NCBI RefSeq assembly: GCF_038246755.1
Contig: NZ_CP134706.1
Span: forward strand, 5,769,501 to 5,833,500
Length of the DNA stretch: 64,000 nucleotides
Direction of reading: 5' to 3'
Source of the DNA: Micromonospora sp. FIMYZ51
Lineage (GTDB): Bacteria > Actinomycetota > Actinomycetes > Mycobacteriales > Micromonosporaceae
The translations under genes were made by a program, and so were the position numbers. Below the pieces are notes generated by a model. It made no database searches and was not told the origin of the DNA. It saw only the letters and a list, made by a program, of their open reading frames with translations. This document shows positions 34,715 to 42,994 of this stretch, piece by piece; positions within the stretch are counted from its first letter, which is position 1; every line of letters starts with the position of its first letter.

Positions 34715-35716
34715 TCAGGCCGCCTGTAGGCCCTCCGCGCGAGCCAACTCCCGGAGCCGGCCGAGCGCCTGGATCTCCAACTGCCGGATCCGCTCGCGGG
34801 ACAGCGAGAACCGCGACGCCACCTCGGTCAGCGAGTGCTCCCGACCGTCCTCAAGGCCGTAGCGGGCCCGCATGATGCCGGCGGAGCGGTCGTCCAGGTG
34901 GTTGAGCAGACCCTCGATCCGCTGCCGCTCCAGGCCGGTGAGCACGATCTCCTCCGGCGACGGCGCGTCGCTGTCGGCGACCAGGTCACCGAGGTTGGTG
35001 TCGCCGTCGTCGCCGACGGGTGTGTCCAGCGACACGGTGTCCTGCGACCAGCGGACCAGTTCGTTGACCCGCTCGACGGTCACCCCGAGCGCCGCCGCGA
35101 TCTGCTCCGGCTCCGGGTCGCTGCCCAACTCGCGGGTGAGCTGACGGGCCACGTTCCGCATCCGGTTGACGTCCTCCACCAGGTGCACCGGCAGCCGCAC
35201 GGTGCGCTCCTGCTGGGCGATGGCCCGGCTGATCGCCTGCCGGATCCACCAGGTCGCGTAGGTGGAGAACTTGTAGCCGCGCTCGTAGTCGAACTTCTCG
35301 ACCGCCCGCACCAGACCGGTGTTGCCCTCCTGGATCAGGTCCAGCATGGGCATGCCGGAGCGGACGTAGCGCCGCGCGATCGACACGACCAGCCGCAGGT
35401 TGGCCCGGATGAACAGGTCCTTGGCCCGCTCACCCTCGGCCACCAGCCGGCCCAGTTCCTCCCGGGTGGCGCCGGCGGGCACGCGGTCCTCGCTGAGCAG
35501 GTGCTCGGCGTAGAGGCCCGCCTCGATGGCCTTGGAAAGATCGACCTCCTTGGCGGCGTCCAGCAGTGGCGTCCGGGAGATCTCGTGCAGGTAGACTCCG
35601 ACCAGGTCGCGCTCCTCGGCGACCTCATCAGTTCGCATACCGATGTTCTTGTCCACGTTGCCCACGGTCCCCTCGCTCGCGCCGGTTGCCCGGTTCCTTG
35701 CCGTCTCCACGCTCAT
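34715..35716 (-). CDS. Group 2 RNA polymerase sigma factor (HrdB-like)
   Basis: A 333-residue sigma-70 protein with regions 1.2 (DLVGVYLHEISRTPLLDAAKEV), 2 (LVVSIARRYVRSGMPMLDLIQEGNTGLVRAVEKFDYERGYKFSTYATWWIRQAISRAI region), 3 (VHLVEDVNRMRNVARQLTREL) and 4.2 (HSLTEVASRFSLSRERIRQLE). It lacks the long N-terminal extension of the primary sigma factor, so it is a non-essential paralogue of the HrdA/HrdD type, probably for stationary phase or stress. ATG lies close behind a GGGAGGG site. Monocistronic. Confidence 0.92.
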   Translation of the reverse strand: MSVETARNRATGASEGTVGNVDKNIGMRTDEVAEERDLVGVYLHEISRTPLLDAAKEVDLSKAIEAGLYAEHLLSEDRVPAGATREELGRLVAEGERAKDLFIRANLRLVVSIARRYVRSGMPMLDLIQEGNTGLVRAVEKFDYERGYKFSTYATWWIRQAISRAIAQQERTVRLPVHLVEDVNRMRNVARQLTRELGSDPEPEQIAAALGVTVERVNELVRWSQDTVSLDTPVGDDGDTNLGDLVADSDAPSPEEIVLTGLERQRIEGLLNHLDDRSAGIMRARYGLEDGREHSLTEVASRFSLSRERIRQLEIQALGRLRELARAEGLQAA

Positions 35717-36180
35717 CAGCCCTCCCCCGTAACCTCCGCTGTGCCCACCGGTGCTGACACCTACACAACAGATGAGACGTGTCGGGGATTCCATGTGATG
35801 GGTCGAAAGTGTCACGAATGCCTGATAATCAGCTGAGAGCACGGTCCATATTTGCTGTCAGCACCCTGCCCGCCGCTGGCTGACAGGTGCCCCGTGAGGC
35901 GGACGGATCGACGGATCGCCGATCCTCCCGGTCCATGGCAACACTGCCTGGCCACCGGCACAGCGACCCGGGTCACCGCCGTGCTGCGATCCTGGTCACT
36001 GCCAGATACGCGCAGGCGGACCGGTTGGTTCATCCACGCTGGTGGTATTACCCCACGCCCTGATGAACAATCGGCGACCCGGTCCTATGCCCGCTTTCGA
36101 CCAGCCGGTCCCGCACCCCGGCAGAACCGATGGGCGGGGCGGGTCAGCAGCCGACCGGCTGTGCGGACTAGCGTGGGCCC
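35717..36180. promoter_or_regulatory. 464-bp divergent region upstream of the sigma factor
   Basis: No gene is supported. The region is relatively AT-rich around 35755-35860 and carries an inverted repeat CTGTCAGC/GCTGACAG (35855-35862 and 35879-35886) with a 16-nt loop. At its right end TAGCGT (36169-36174) ends 6 nt before the ATG of the dehydrogenase gene, consistent with a leaderless mRNA. Confidence 0.45.
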
Positions 36181-36876
36181 ATGGCGGATCGCAGTGTGCT
36201 GATCACGGGAGGCACGGGCGGGCTCGGCACGGCGGTCACCGCCGTGTTCGCGGCAGCGGGCTGGCGGGTGATCGCACCGCAGCGCCGATCGCCCGCCCCG
36301 ATCCCGGACCCGGGTGCCAACGCACCGGTCCGGCTGGTCGCGGATCTCACCGACGCCGCCGATGTGGCGCGGGTGGCCGAGGTGGCCGCCGGTGATCCCG
36401 AGGCACCACTGCGCGCCGTGGTCAACCTGGTCGGCGGGTACGCCAACACCGGGCGGGTGCACGAGACCCCGGTCGAGGAGTTCGACCGGATGCTCACCCT
36501 CAACCTGCGTCCCACCCATCTGGTCACCCGGGCCACGCTGCCGCACCTGGTCGCCGCCGGCGGCGGTGCGGTGGTCTGCGTGGCGGCCCGCGCCGCGCTG
36601 AGCCCCTTCCCGGGCGTCGCCGGCTACGTGACCGCGAAGGCCGCGGTGCTCGCCTTCGCCGCCGCCGTGGCGGTGGAGTACAAGGCGTCCCGGGTGCGCT
36701 GCAACACCGTGCTGCCGAGCGTCATCGACACCCCGGGCAACCGCGCCGCGATGCCCGACGCCGACCACTCGCGTTGGGTGGACCCGGCCGAGATCGCGGC
36801 GGTGATCCGTTTCCTGGCCTCGGACGAGTCCGCGCCGACAAGCGGTGCCGCCGTGCCGGTCTACGGCCGGGCCTGA
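36181..36876 (+). CDS. Short-chain dehydrogenase/reductase
   Basis: A classical 231-residue SDR: cofactor motif TGGTGGLG at residues 9-16, NLVGGYA (NAG-like) near residue 85, the catalytic YxxxK as YVTAK (about 159-163) with the preceding serine region AALSPFPG, and the C-terminal FLASDESAPTSGAAVPVYG. It should oxidise or reduce an alcohol/ketone with NAD(P); substrate unknown. Likely leaderless (TAGCGT 6 nt before ATG). Its 3' end overlaps the convergent kinase gene by 16 bp. Confidence 0.88.
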   Translation: MADRSVLITGGTGGLGTAVTAVFAAAGWRVIAPQRRSPAPIPDPGANAPVRLVADLTDAADVARVAEVAAGDPEAPLRAVVNLVGGYANTGRVHETPVEEFDRMLTLNLRPTHLVTRATLPHLVAAGGGAVVCVAARAALSPFPGVAGYVTAKAAVLAFAAAVAVEYKASRVRCNTVLPSVIDTPGNRAAMPDADHSRWVDPAEIAAVIRFLASDESAPTSGAAVPVYGRA

Positions 36877-37613
36877 GCCGGGATCAGACCGGGCGCCGGG
36901 GCGGCGACCCGCGACCTCTTCCGCCCGGAATGACGGCCGGTCGGCCCGTCGCCGGCCGTCAGCCAGCCGGCCAGATGCCCCTCGATCTCCCGGGCCACGT
37001 CGGCCGCCGGCCGACCCGCGTCGACCACCACGAAGGTGGGGTACTCCGGCAGGGTGCGGTAGGCGAGGTCGGCCGCCGTGAGGTAACCCAGGCTCTCGTG
37101 GTCGGTGCCGCGCCGCTCGATCCGCCGGTACGCCTCCGTCGGGTCCACCGCGAGCAGGAAGGTCACCTGGGGTCGCGGAAAGAGCCGGTACCCGGCGCGG
37201 ACCAGTCGTTCCCAGCTCCGGCCACCGCCGTGCGCCCGCAGGCTGGCGTACTGGCAGACGGCGTACCGGTCCATCACCGCCACCCGGCCGGTCAGCAGGC
37301 CGCCGAGCAGCGCGATCGCGATGGCCAGCCAGCGCAGCACGGACTCCAGCACCAGCAGGCCGTCCCGGCCGAGCAGCGCCTGGGCGTCCGGCCGGCCCAG
37401 CCGGTGTGCCGCGCGCCCCAGCCAGCGCCGTCCCCCGGCGTTGCGGTGATAGGTGGCGGCCCGGCCGGCCGCGGTGAGTGTCCCCGCGAGTTGCTGGGCC
37501 TGAGTGGTCTTGCCCGAGCCGTCGATGCCGATCAGAGCCACTGTGCGCAGTCGGGGGCGGCGGCCTTCCGTGGCTGGTGGGACCGGTTGCCTGACTCGCG
37601 TTGATCTGGCCAC
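36861..37613 (-). CDS. Thymidylate kinase-like nucleoside-phosphate kinase
   Basis: P-loop kinase with VALIGIDGSGKTTQAQQLAG (Walker A GIDGSGKTT). MDRYAVCQYASLRA sits where thymidylate kinases have the D-R-(Y/F) segment, and a lid with YRRIERRGTDHESLGY follows. The 250-residue length is longer than usual, with a basic Pro-rich C-terminal tail. GTG is preferred as start because TAGTCT lies 7 nt before it, which would give a leaderless mRNA; an ATG nine codons upstream is the alternative. Substrate may be dTMP or a related compound. Confidence 0.78.
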   Translation of the reverse strand: MARSTRVRQPVPPATEGRRPRLRTVALIGIDGSGKTTQAQQLAGTLTAAGRAATYHRNAGGRRWLGRAAHRLGRPDAQALLGRDGLLVLESVLRWLAIAIALLGGLLTGRVAVMDRYAVCQYASLRAHGGGRSWERLVRAGYRLFPRPQVTFLLAVDPTEAYRRIERRGTDHESLGYLTAADLAYRTLPEYPTFVVVDAGRPAADVAREIEGHLAGWLTAGDGPTGRHSGRKRSRVAAPAPGLIPAQARP

Positions 37614-37768
37614 TCTCGACAGACTATCCGACCCGTGCATGCTCGCTGCGTAGTTGATCCCGGTTCCACACCGTTCGCGCCCTTCCGCAAGCTACCCAGG
37701 TGTGGACGACCGGAATGCCGGGTACCGATCCGCCATCCACCCGGTGCCGATTCGACGGGAGAGGCGAG

Positions 37769-38353
37769 ATGGCCGAGCGCGACGACGAGACTCTCCTACA
37801 CACCCTGAAGAAGGTCGCCGCCGTGCTCAAGCAGGCCGACATCCCGTTCGCGCTCGGCGGCAGCTTCGCCGTCTACGCCCACGGCGGCCACTCCAGCGAG
37901 CACGACGTCGACTTCCTGATCCGGGAGCCGGACGTGGAAGCCGCGCTGGAAGCGCTGGTGGCGGCCGGTTTCACCGCCGAGCGACCGCCGGAGGACTGGC
38001 TGGTCAAGGTCTACGACGGCGGGCGGATGGTCGACCTGATCCACCGGCCGATCGAGACGCCGGTGACCGAGGAGACCTTCACCGACACGGTGGTCCGCCC
38101 GGTCGACGCCATCCACATGCCGGTGCTGTCGGCCACCCAACTGATGGTGCACAAGTTGCTCAGCTTCTCCCAGCACTACTGCGACTTCGCCCGCGGGCTT
38201 CCGTTGGCCCGGTCGCTGCGGGAGCAGATCGACTGGGAACGGGTACGCAAGGAGACGCAGCACTCGCCGTACGCCGAGGCATTCCTGGTGCTGCTGGACA
38301 GGCTGGACGTCGTGCCGCAACCGGGCACGGCCGACGGGAGGGAACTACCGTGA
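37769..38353 (+). CDS. Nucleotidyltransferase-fold protein
   Basis: 194 residues. The nucleotidyltransferase signature is present as FALGGSFAVYAHGG followed by HDVDFLI (Gly-Gly-Ser then Asp-x-Asp), with a third acidic residue in MVDLIHRP. The arrangement resembles AbiEii/MNT-type nucleotidyltransferases. ATG follows GGGAGAGGCGAG. It is coupled to the BON-domain gene by a GTGA overlap. Substrate unknown; antitoxin-free, so a toxin role is not supported. Confidence 0.75.
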   Translation: MAERDDETLLHTLKKVAAVLKQADIPFALGGSFAVYAHGGHSSEHDVDFLIREPDVEAALEALVAAGFTAERPPEDWLVKVYDGGRMVDLIHRPIETPVTEETFTDTVVRPVDAIHMPVLSATQLMVHKLLSFSQHYCDFARGLPLARSLREQIDWERVRKETQHSPYAEAFLVLLDRLDVVPQPGTADGRELP

Positions 38354-38625
38354 CCACCGACCGCGACCTCGGCCCCGGGCCACCTGACGAGTACGTCGAG
38401 GCGGAAATCCATCGGCTGCTCACCGAGGATCCGGCCGTCGCCGAACAGGGCATCACCGTGGTCCGCACGGAGCGTGCCCTCGTGTTGTACGGCGAGGTGG
38501 AGAGCGCACACCGGCGGGACGAGATCCTGCGTCGGGTGTCCGAACGCTTTCCCGACGTGCCGATCACCAGTGACATCGGGGTGATCCGCAAGCAGGCGCC
38601 CACGGAGATCGAGCAACTGCCCTGA
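38350..38625 (+). CDS. BON-domain-like small protein
   Basis: 91 residues with the alpha-beta BON pattern: YVEAEIHRLLTEDPAVAEQGITVVRTERALVLYGEVESAHRRDEILRRVSERFPDVPIT, including the conserved (V/L)-x-L-x-G-x-V strand-turn. There is no signal peptide, unlike most BON proteins, so it is cytoplasmic. The GTG start overlaps the preceding stop by four bases. BON domains may bind phospholipid or other hydrophobic ligands; role here unknown. Confidence 0.7.
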   Translation: MTTDRDLGPGPPDEYVEAEIHRLLTEDPAVAEQGITVVRTERALVLYGEVESAHRRDEILRRVSERFPDVPITSDIGVIRKQAPTEIEQLP

Positions 38626-38635
38626 GGGAGGTTCG

Positions 38636-39412
38636 ATGGTTATCCGGATCGCCGCCGTGGGCGACGTGCATCTGGACCAGGACGTGGTCGGCCGGTTCCG
38701 GCCGGCCCTGGAGGAACTGCCCGGCAACGCCGACGTGTTGCTGCTCGCCGGTGACCTGACCCGGCACGGCACCGAGGCCGAGGCGCGGTGCGTGGCGCAG
38801 GAGTTCGGCGGGCTGGGCGTACCGGTGATTGCCGTGTTGGGCAACCACGATCACCAGTGTGACCAGGTGCCGCAGGTGATCGGCGCGCTGGAGGAGGCCG
38901 GCATCATTGTGCTGGAGGGCAGCGGTGTGGTGCTGGACTGTCCCGGCGGCCGGCTCGGAGTGGCCGGCGTCAAGGGCTTCGGTGGCGGTTTCGCCGGGCG
39001 CTGTGCCAGCGACTTCGGTGAGCCGGAGATGAAGGCGTTCGTGCGGACCACGACCGACAGCGCCGACCGACTGGGCGAGGCGCTGCGCTCGCTGGACTGC
39101 GACGTGCTGGTGGCGCTGACCCACTACTCGCCGGTGCCGGACACGCTCGCCGGTGAGCCGCTGGAGATCTACCCGTTCCTCGGTTGCTACCAGTTGGGCC
39201 AGGCGATCGACGCCGCGCCGACCGCGCTGGCCCTGCACGGCCACGCACACCACGGCTCGGAGCGGGGCACCACGCCCGGTGGCGTCCGGGTACGCAACGT
39301 GGCGCACCCGGTGATCAAGCAGGCGTACAGCATCTTCCACCTGGGTGATCACCTCGATCAGCCGCAGGTTTCCGGGATCGGGGCAGGGGGTACTCAGCAA
39401 CCATGGAGCTGA
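38636..39412 (+). CDS. Calcineurin-like metallophosphoesterase
   Basis: A 258-residue metallophosphoesterase with the five family motifs: GDVHLDQ (GDxH), LAGDLTRHG (GDxx), LGNHDH (GNHD), LTHYSP, and HGHAHHG (GHxH). These bind two metal ions in the active site. Substrate cannot be told. It follows the nucleotidyltransferase-BON pair by 10 bp, and its stop overlaps the next small gene by 10 bp, forming a four-gene operon. Confidence 0.88.
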   Translation: MVIRIAAVGDVHLDQDVVGRFRPALEELPGNADVLLLAGDLTRHGTEAEARCVAQEFGGLGVPVIAVLGNHDHQCDQVPQVIGALEEAGIIVLEGSGVVLDCPGGRLGVAGVKGFGGGFAGRCASDFGEPEMKAFVRTTTDSADRLGEALRSLDCDVLVALTHYSPVPDTLAGEPLEIYPFLGCYQLGQAIDAAPTALALHGHAHHGSERGTTPGGVRVRNVAHPVIKQAYSIFHLGDHLDQPQVSGIGAGGTQQPWS

Positions 39413-39546
39413 TTCTCTGGATTCTCGCAGTCGTACTGGTGGTTGCCGGCATTCTCGCGCTGTTCCGCCGGCAGATTCTCTGGGGCATCGTCCTCATCGT
39501 GGTCGGGCTGTTGGTCGGCCCGGGTGGTGTCAGCATCTTCAGTTGA
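39403..39546 (+). CDS. GPGG-motif small membrane protein (47 aa)
   Basis: ATG opens a 47-codon ORF with two hydrophobic helices, MELILWILAVVLVVAGILAL and ILWGIVLIVVGLLVGPGGVS, separated by FRRQ, and the GPGGVSIF ending that defines this widespread actinobacterial family. Overlaps the end of the phosphoesterase gene by 10 bp. Function unknown. Confidence 0.8.
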   Translation: MELILWILAVVLVVAGILALFRRQILWGIVLIVVGLLVGPGGVSIFS

Positions 39547-39737
39547 CGCGGCGGCGCAGGGCGCCGCGGCACACCGGACCCGCCGGGGTCGTCGCGACCG
39601 GAACTCCGTCCTCCCGACTGGAGCCACCGGACGCGGCGACCTCGGCGTGTTTGTCGTCGGTTTGTCGCACGCCGACGGCGGGTGAGACGCGGCCGGATGG
39701 CAGGTTTGCCGGCCCGGCCGGTGGAGAAACCAGAGCC

Positions 39738-40238
39738 ATGTCGACGACTGCGGAACACACCCGGCGCCCCACCCAGGGAGCCCGCCGGTGGTGGGCACTT
39801 GCCGGATTCGCTGCGGCGGTGCTCGTCGCCGCCCTCGTCGGCAACCTGGCCGCCTCGAACTCCTCGGCCGAGTACGCCCGCATCGAACTGCCCGCCTGGG
39901 CGCCGCCGTCCTGGCTCTTCGGGCCGGTCTGGACCATCCTCTACGTGGCGATCGCGGTGGCCGGCTGGCTGGCCTGGCGACGGGTCGGCTTCGGCCCGGC
40001 GCTTGTCGCCTGGGTGGTCCAACTCGTCCTCAACGCCGCCTGGACCCCGCTCTTCTTCGCGGCCAACCGCTACGGGCTGGCCTTTGCCGAGATCGTCCTG
40101 CTCTGGCTGGCGATCGGCGCGACCGTGCTGTTGTTCTGGCGGGCCAGCCGTCCGGCGGCGCTCCTGATGCTGCCCTACTGGGCCTGGGTCACCTTCGCCG
40201 CCGCGCTCAATTTCGCCGTCTGGCAGCTGAACAGCTGA
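39738..40238 (+). CDS. TspO/MBR-family membrane protein
   Basis: 166 residues with five membrane helices and TspO motifs: ARIELPAWAPPSWLFGPVWTILY (first loop, with the W-A/P-P motif), LVAWVVQLVLNAAWTPLFFAANRYGLAFAEI and the final PYWAWVTFAAALNFAVWQLN. The family binds tetrapyrroles and sterols and is linked to porphyrin homeostasis. The 190 bp between it and the GPGG gene show no gene. Confidence 0.9.
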   Translation: MSTTAEHTRRPTQGARRWWALAGFAAAVLVAALVGNLAASNSSAEYARIELPAWAPPSWLFGPVWTILYVAIAVAGWLAWRRVGFGPALVAWVVQLVLNAAWTPLFFAANRYGLAFAEIVLLWLAIGATVLLFWRASRPAALLMLPYWAWVTFAAALNFAVWQLNS

Positions 40239-40295
40239 GCCCTCGGCTCTCGCCCACTTCCCTTCCGGTCACCGGATCCTGCCTGAGTTGATACA

Positions 40296-40333
40296 TCGAT
40301 GCCCCTGGCCGGCGCGCTGGCCAGGGGCATCGA
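40296..40333 (+). terminator. Hairpin terminator after tspO
   Basis: Perfect 15-bp arms TCGATGCCCCTGGCC/GGCCAGGGGCATCGA around an 8-nt loop, 58 bp past the TspO stop and before the alpha-glucoside transport operon. No T run. Confidence 0.75.
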
Positions 40334-40433
40334 CGAAACCATTTCGGCCTGCTGGGAGCGCGCCCAGCCGCTCCTGGGCAGGTTTCTGGATTGTTACTCG
40401 GTCGTGTCCCGCCAAGGTCTGGACCCCACCCGA

Positions 40434-40447
40434 TGCAAGCGCTTACA
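40434..40447. promoter_or_regulatory. LacI-type operator of the alpha-glucoside operon
   Basis: TGCAAGCGCTTACA is an almost perfect palindrome matching the TGxAAxCGxTTxCA consensus of LacI-family operators. It lies 77 bp before the binding-protein ATG. The LacI-type regulator three genes downstream is the obvious candidate to bind it; inducer is probably a maltose- or trehalose-like sugar (inference). Confidence 0.75.
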
Positions 40448-40523
40448 TGTGGAAACGCCCATCGGACCGGCGCCAGGTCACTGGAGCGACCCTCGGCCAG
40501 CGCCGGATAGGAAGGAGGACGGC

Positions 40524-41876
40524 ATGGCGTTTCACGCCAGGCCCCGCCAGGCCCTCGCGATCGCCGGCGCGATCGGGCTGGCGCTCAGCGCTGCCGCCTG
40601 CGGCACCGGGAGCAGCGACAACAGCAGCGGCAACAACAACGCCGGTTCCGCAGAGTGCGCGCCATACGAGAAGTACCAGGGCCACGACGGCAAGAAGGTC
40701 GGCATCTACTCGTCGATCCGGGACATCGAGGCCGATCGGCTCGACCAGTCCTGGAAGCAGTTCGAGGAGTGCACCGGGATCGACATCACCCACGAAGGCA
40801 GTGGTGAGTTCGAGGCCCAGCTGCCCGTACGCGCCGACGGCGGCAACGCCCCCGACATCGCCTTCATCCCGCAGCCCGGTCTGCTCCAGCGGTTCGCCGA
40901 GCGCGGCCAGCTGAAGCCGGCCAGCGCCGAGACCAAGGCGATGGCCGAGGAGAACTACCCGGCCGACTGGCTGAAGTACAGCACCGTCGACGGCACCTTC
41001 TACGGCGCGCCGCTCGGGTCGAACGTGAAGTCGTTCGTCTGGTACTCGCCGAAGATGTTCCAGGAGAAGGGCTGGACCGTCCCGGAGACCTGGGACGACC
41101 TGATCAAGCTCAGCGACACGATCGCCGACAGCGGCATCAAGCCGTGGTGCGCCGGCATCGAGTCCGGTGACGCCACCGGTTGGCCGGCCACCGACTGGAT
41201 CGAGGACGTGCTGCTGCGGACGCAGACCCCCGAGGTCTACGACCAGTGGACCACGCACGAGATCCCGTTCAACGACCCCCGGATCGCTGACGCGCTGGAC
41301 CGCGCCGGCACCATCCTGAAGAACGAGAAGTACGTAAACGGTGGCTTCGGCGGGGTCCGCAGCATCGCCACCACCGCCTTCCAGGAGGCCGGCGTGCCGA
41401 TCACGCAGGGCAAGTGCGCGCTGCACCGGCAGGCCTCGTTCTACGCCAACCAGTGGCCGGAGAACACCAAGGTGGCCGAGGACGGCGACGTCTTCGCCTT
41501 CTACTTCCCGGCCATCGACCCGGCCCGGGGCAAGCCGGTGCTCGGCGGCGGCGAGTTCGTCGCGGTCTTCAACGACCGTCCCGAGGTGCAGGCGGTGCAG
41601 ACGTACCTCGCCTCCGGTGAGTACGCCAACAGCCGCGCGAAGATCGGCGACTGGGTGTCGGCGAACAACAAGCTCGACCTGGCCAACGTCGCCAACCCGA
41701 TCGACAAGCTCTCCGTGGAGATCCTTCAGGACGAGAACTCGGTCTTCCGGTTCGACGGTTCCGACCTGATGCCCGCCGCCGTCGGCGCCGGGACCTTCTG
41801 GAAGGGCATGGTCGACTGGATCAACGGCAAGGACACCGCCGCCGTGCTCCAGGGCATCGAGGGCAGCTGGAAGTGA
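40524..41876 (+). CDS. Alpha-glucoside-type ABC transporter, solute-binding lipoprotein
   Basis: 450 residues. A lipoprotein signal peptide ends in LSAAAC with the lipidated cysteine at about residue 28. The mature part is a family 1 solute-binding protein (YSSIRDIEADRLDQSWKQFEECTGIDI, then GNAPDIAFIPQPGLLQRFAERG, DWLKYSTVDGTFYGAPLGSN). In Streptomyces the AglE protein of the alpha-glucoside system has this layout. The ATG has GGAGGA 5 nt upstream. First gene of an operon with two permeases; the ATPase is absent and is probably the shared MsiK-type protein elsewhere. Confidence 0.88.
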   Translation: MAFHARPRQALAIAGAIGLALSAAACGTGSSDNSSGNNNAGSAECAPYEKYQGHDGKKVGIYSSIRDIEADRLDQSWKQFEECTGIDITHEGSGEFEAQLPVRADGGNAPDIAFIPQPGLLQRFAERGQLKPASAETKAMAEENYPADWLKYSTVDGTFYGAPLGSNVKSFVWYSPKMFQEKGWTVPETWDDLIKLSDTIADSGIKPWCAGIESGDATGWPATDWIEDVLLRTQTPEVYDQWTTHEIPFNDPRIADALDRAGTILKNEKYVNGGFGGVRSIATTAFQEAGVPITQGKCALHRQASFYANQWPENTKVAEDGDVFAFYFPAIDPARGKPVLGGGEFVAVFNDRPEVQAVQTYLASGEYANSRAKIGDWVSANNKLDLANVANPIDKLSVEILQDENSVFRFDGSDLMPAAVGAGTFWKGMVDWINGKDTAAVLQGIEGSWK

Positions 41877-41940
41877 GTCCAGTGGGGGGCCGGTCCGCGC
41901 ACGCGGGCCGGCCCACCGGCTCCGTCCCCTGGGAGGGTTG

Positions 41941-42993
41941 ATGAACTTCGACTTCGCCGCTCAGTCGCCGAAATTCATGATGCTGCTGTGGGGGCTGGTC
42001 GCCTTCGCGGTGGTCATCGGCGGCCTGCTCGTCCTACTCGACGCGGTACCGGCGTTCTTCGCCCGGCGCCGCGAGGCGCAACTCGTCGCCGCGTCCGCCA
42101 GCGGAGCCCCGCTGCCCGCCCGGACCAAGCCCAGGGAAGGACTGTTCGCGCTCTTCTTCCTGCTGCCGACGGTGTTGCTGCTGCTGATCGGCCTGGTCGT
42201 CCCGGCGATCCGGACCACCCTGCTGTCATTCATGGACGGCAGCAGCCAGAACTGGGTCGGCCTGGACAACTACCGCTGGATGTTCGCCGAGGACGCGATC
42301 GAGCGGGTGCTGCTCAACACGCTGATCTGGGTGGTCCTGGTCCCGCTGGTGGCCACCACCATGGGCCTGCTCTACTCCGTACTGGTCGACAAGGCCCGGT
42401 TGGAGGTGGTGGCGAAGTCCCTGATCTTCATGCCGATGGCGATCTCGTTCGTCGGCGCCAGCATCATCTGGCGATTCGTGTACGCCTACCGCGGCGAAGA
42501 CCAGGAGCAGATCGGCCTGCTCAACCAGATCGTGGTGAGCCTCGGCGGCGAACCCCGGCAGTGGTTGCTCGACTCGCCGCTGAACACGCTGCTGCTCATC
42601 GTGATCATGGTGTGGATCCAGGCCGGTTTCGCAATGGTGGTGCTCTCCGCGGCGATCAAGGCCATCCCGGCCGACATCGTCGAGGCGGCCCGCCTCGACG
42701 GGGTCAGCCCGTGGCAGATGTTCTGGCAGATCACCCTGCCCAGCATCCGGCCCGCGCTGATCGTGGTGGTGGTGACCATCTCGATCGCCACGCTGAAGGT
42801 CTTCGACATCGTCCGCACCACGACCAACGGCAACTACGACACCAGCGTGATCGCCAACGAGATGTACAACCAGGCGTTCCGGTACGGCCAGAACGGGCAG
42901 GGCTCGGCACTTGCGGTCTTCCTGTTCGTACTGGTGATTCCGATCGTGATCTTCCAGATTCGCAACCTGCGTCGGCAGCGCCGGGAGGGCTGA
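41941..42993 (+). CDS. ABC transporter permease (MalF-like)
   Basis: 350 residues with an N-terminal helix (MMLLWGLVAFAVVIGGLLVLL), a second near 65-90 and the membrane permease domain. The EAA loop EAARLDGVSPWQMFWQITLP carries the conserved EAA---G spacing that contacts the ATPase. The ATG is chosen over the TTG just before it because it follows GGGAGGG properly. Second gene of the alpha-glucoside operon. Confidence 0.88.
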   Translation: MNFDFAAQSPKFMMLLWGLVAFAVVIGGLLVLLDAVPAFFARRREAQLVAASASGAPLPARTKPREGLFALFFLLPTVLLLLIGLVVPAIRTTLLSFMDGSSQNWVGLDNYRWMFAEDAIERVLLNTLIWVVLVPLVATTMGLLYSVLVDKARLEVVAKSLIFMPMAISFVGASIIWRFVYAYRGEDQEQIGLLNQIVVSLGGEPRQWLLDSPLNTLLLIVIMVWIQAGFAMVVLSAAIKAIPADIVEAARLDGVSPWQMFWQITLPSIRPALIVVVVTISIATLKVFDIVRTTTNGNYDTSVIANEMYNQAFRYGQNGQGSALAVFLFVLVIPIVIFQIRNLRRQRREG

Positions 42994-42994
42994 G

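Noticed and set aside
37769..38625. Toxin-antitoxin pair (nucleotidyltransferase with BON gene)
   Set aside because: The second gene has no antitoxin-like DNA-binding or disordered motif; BON similarity is better supported.
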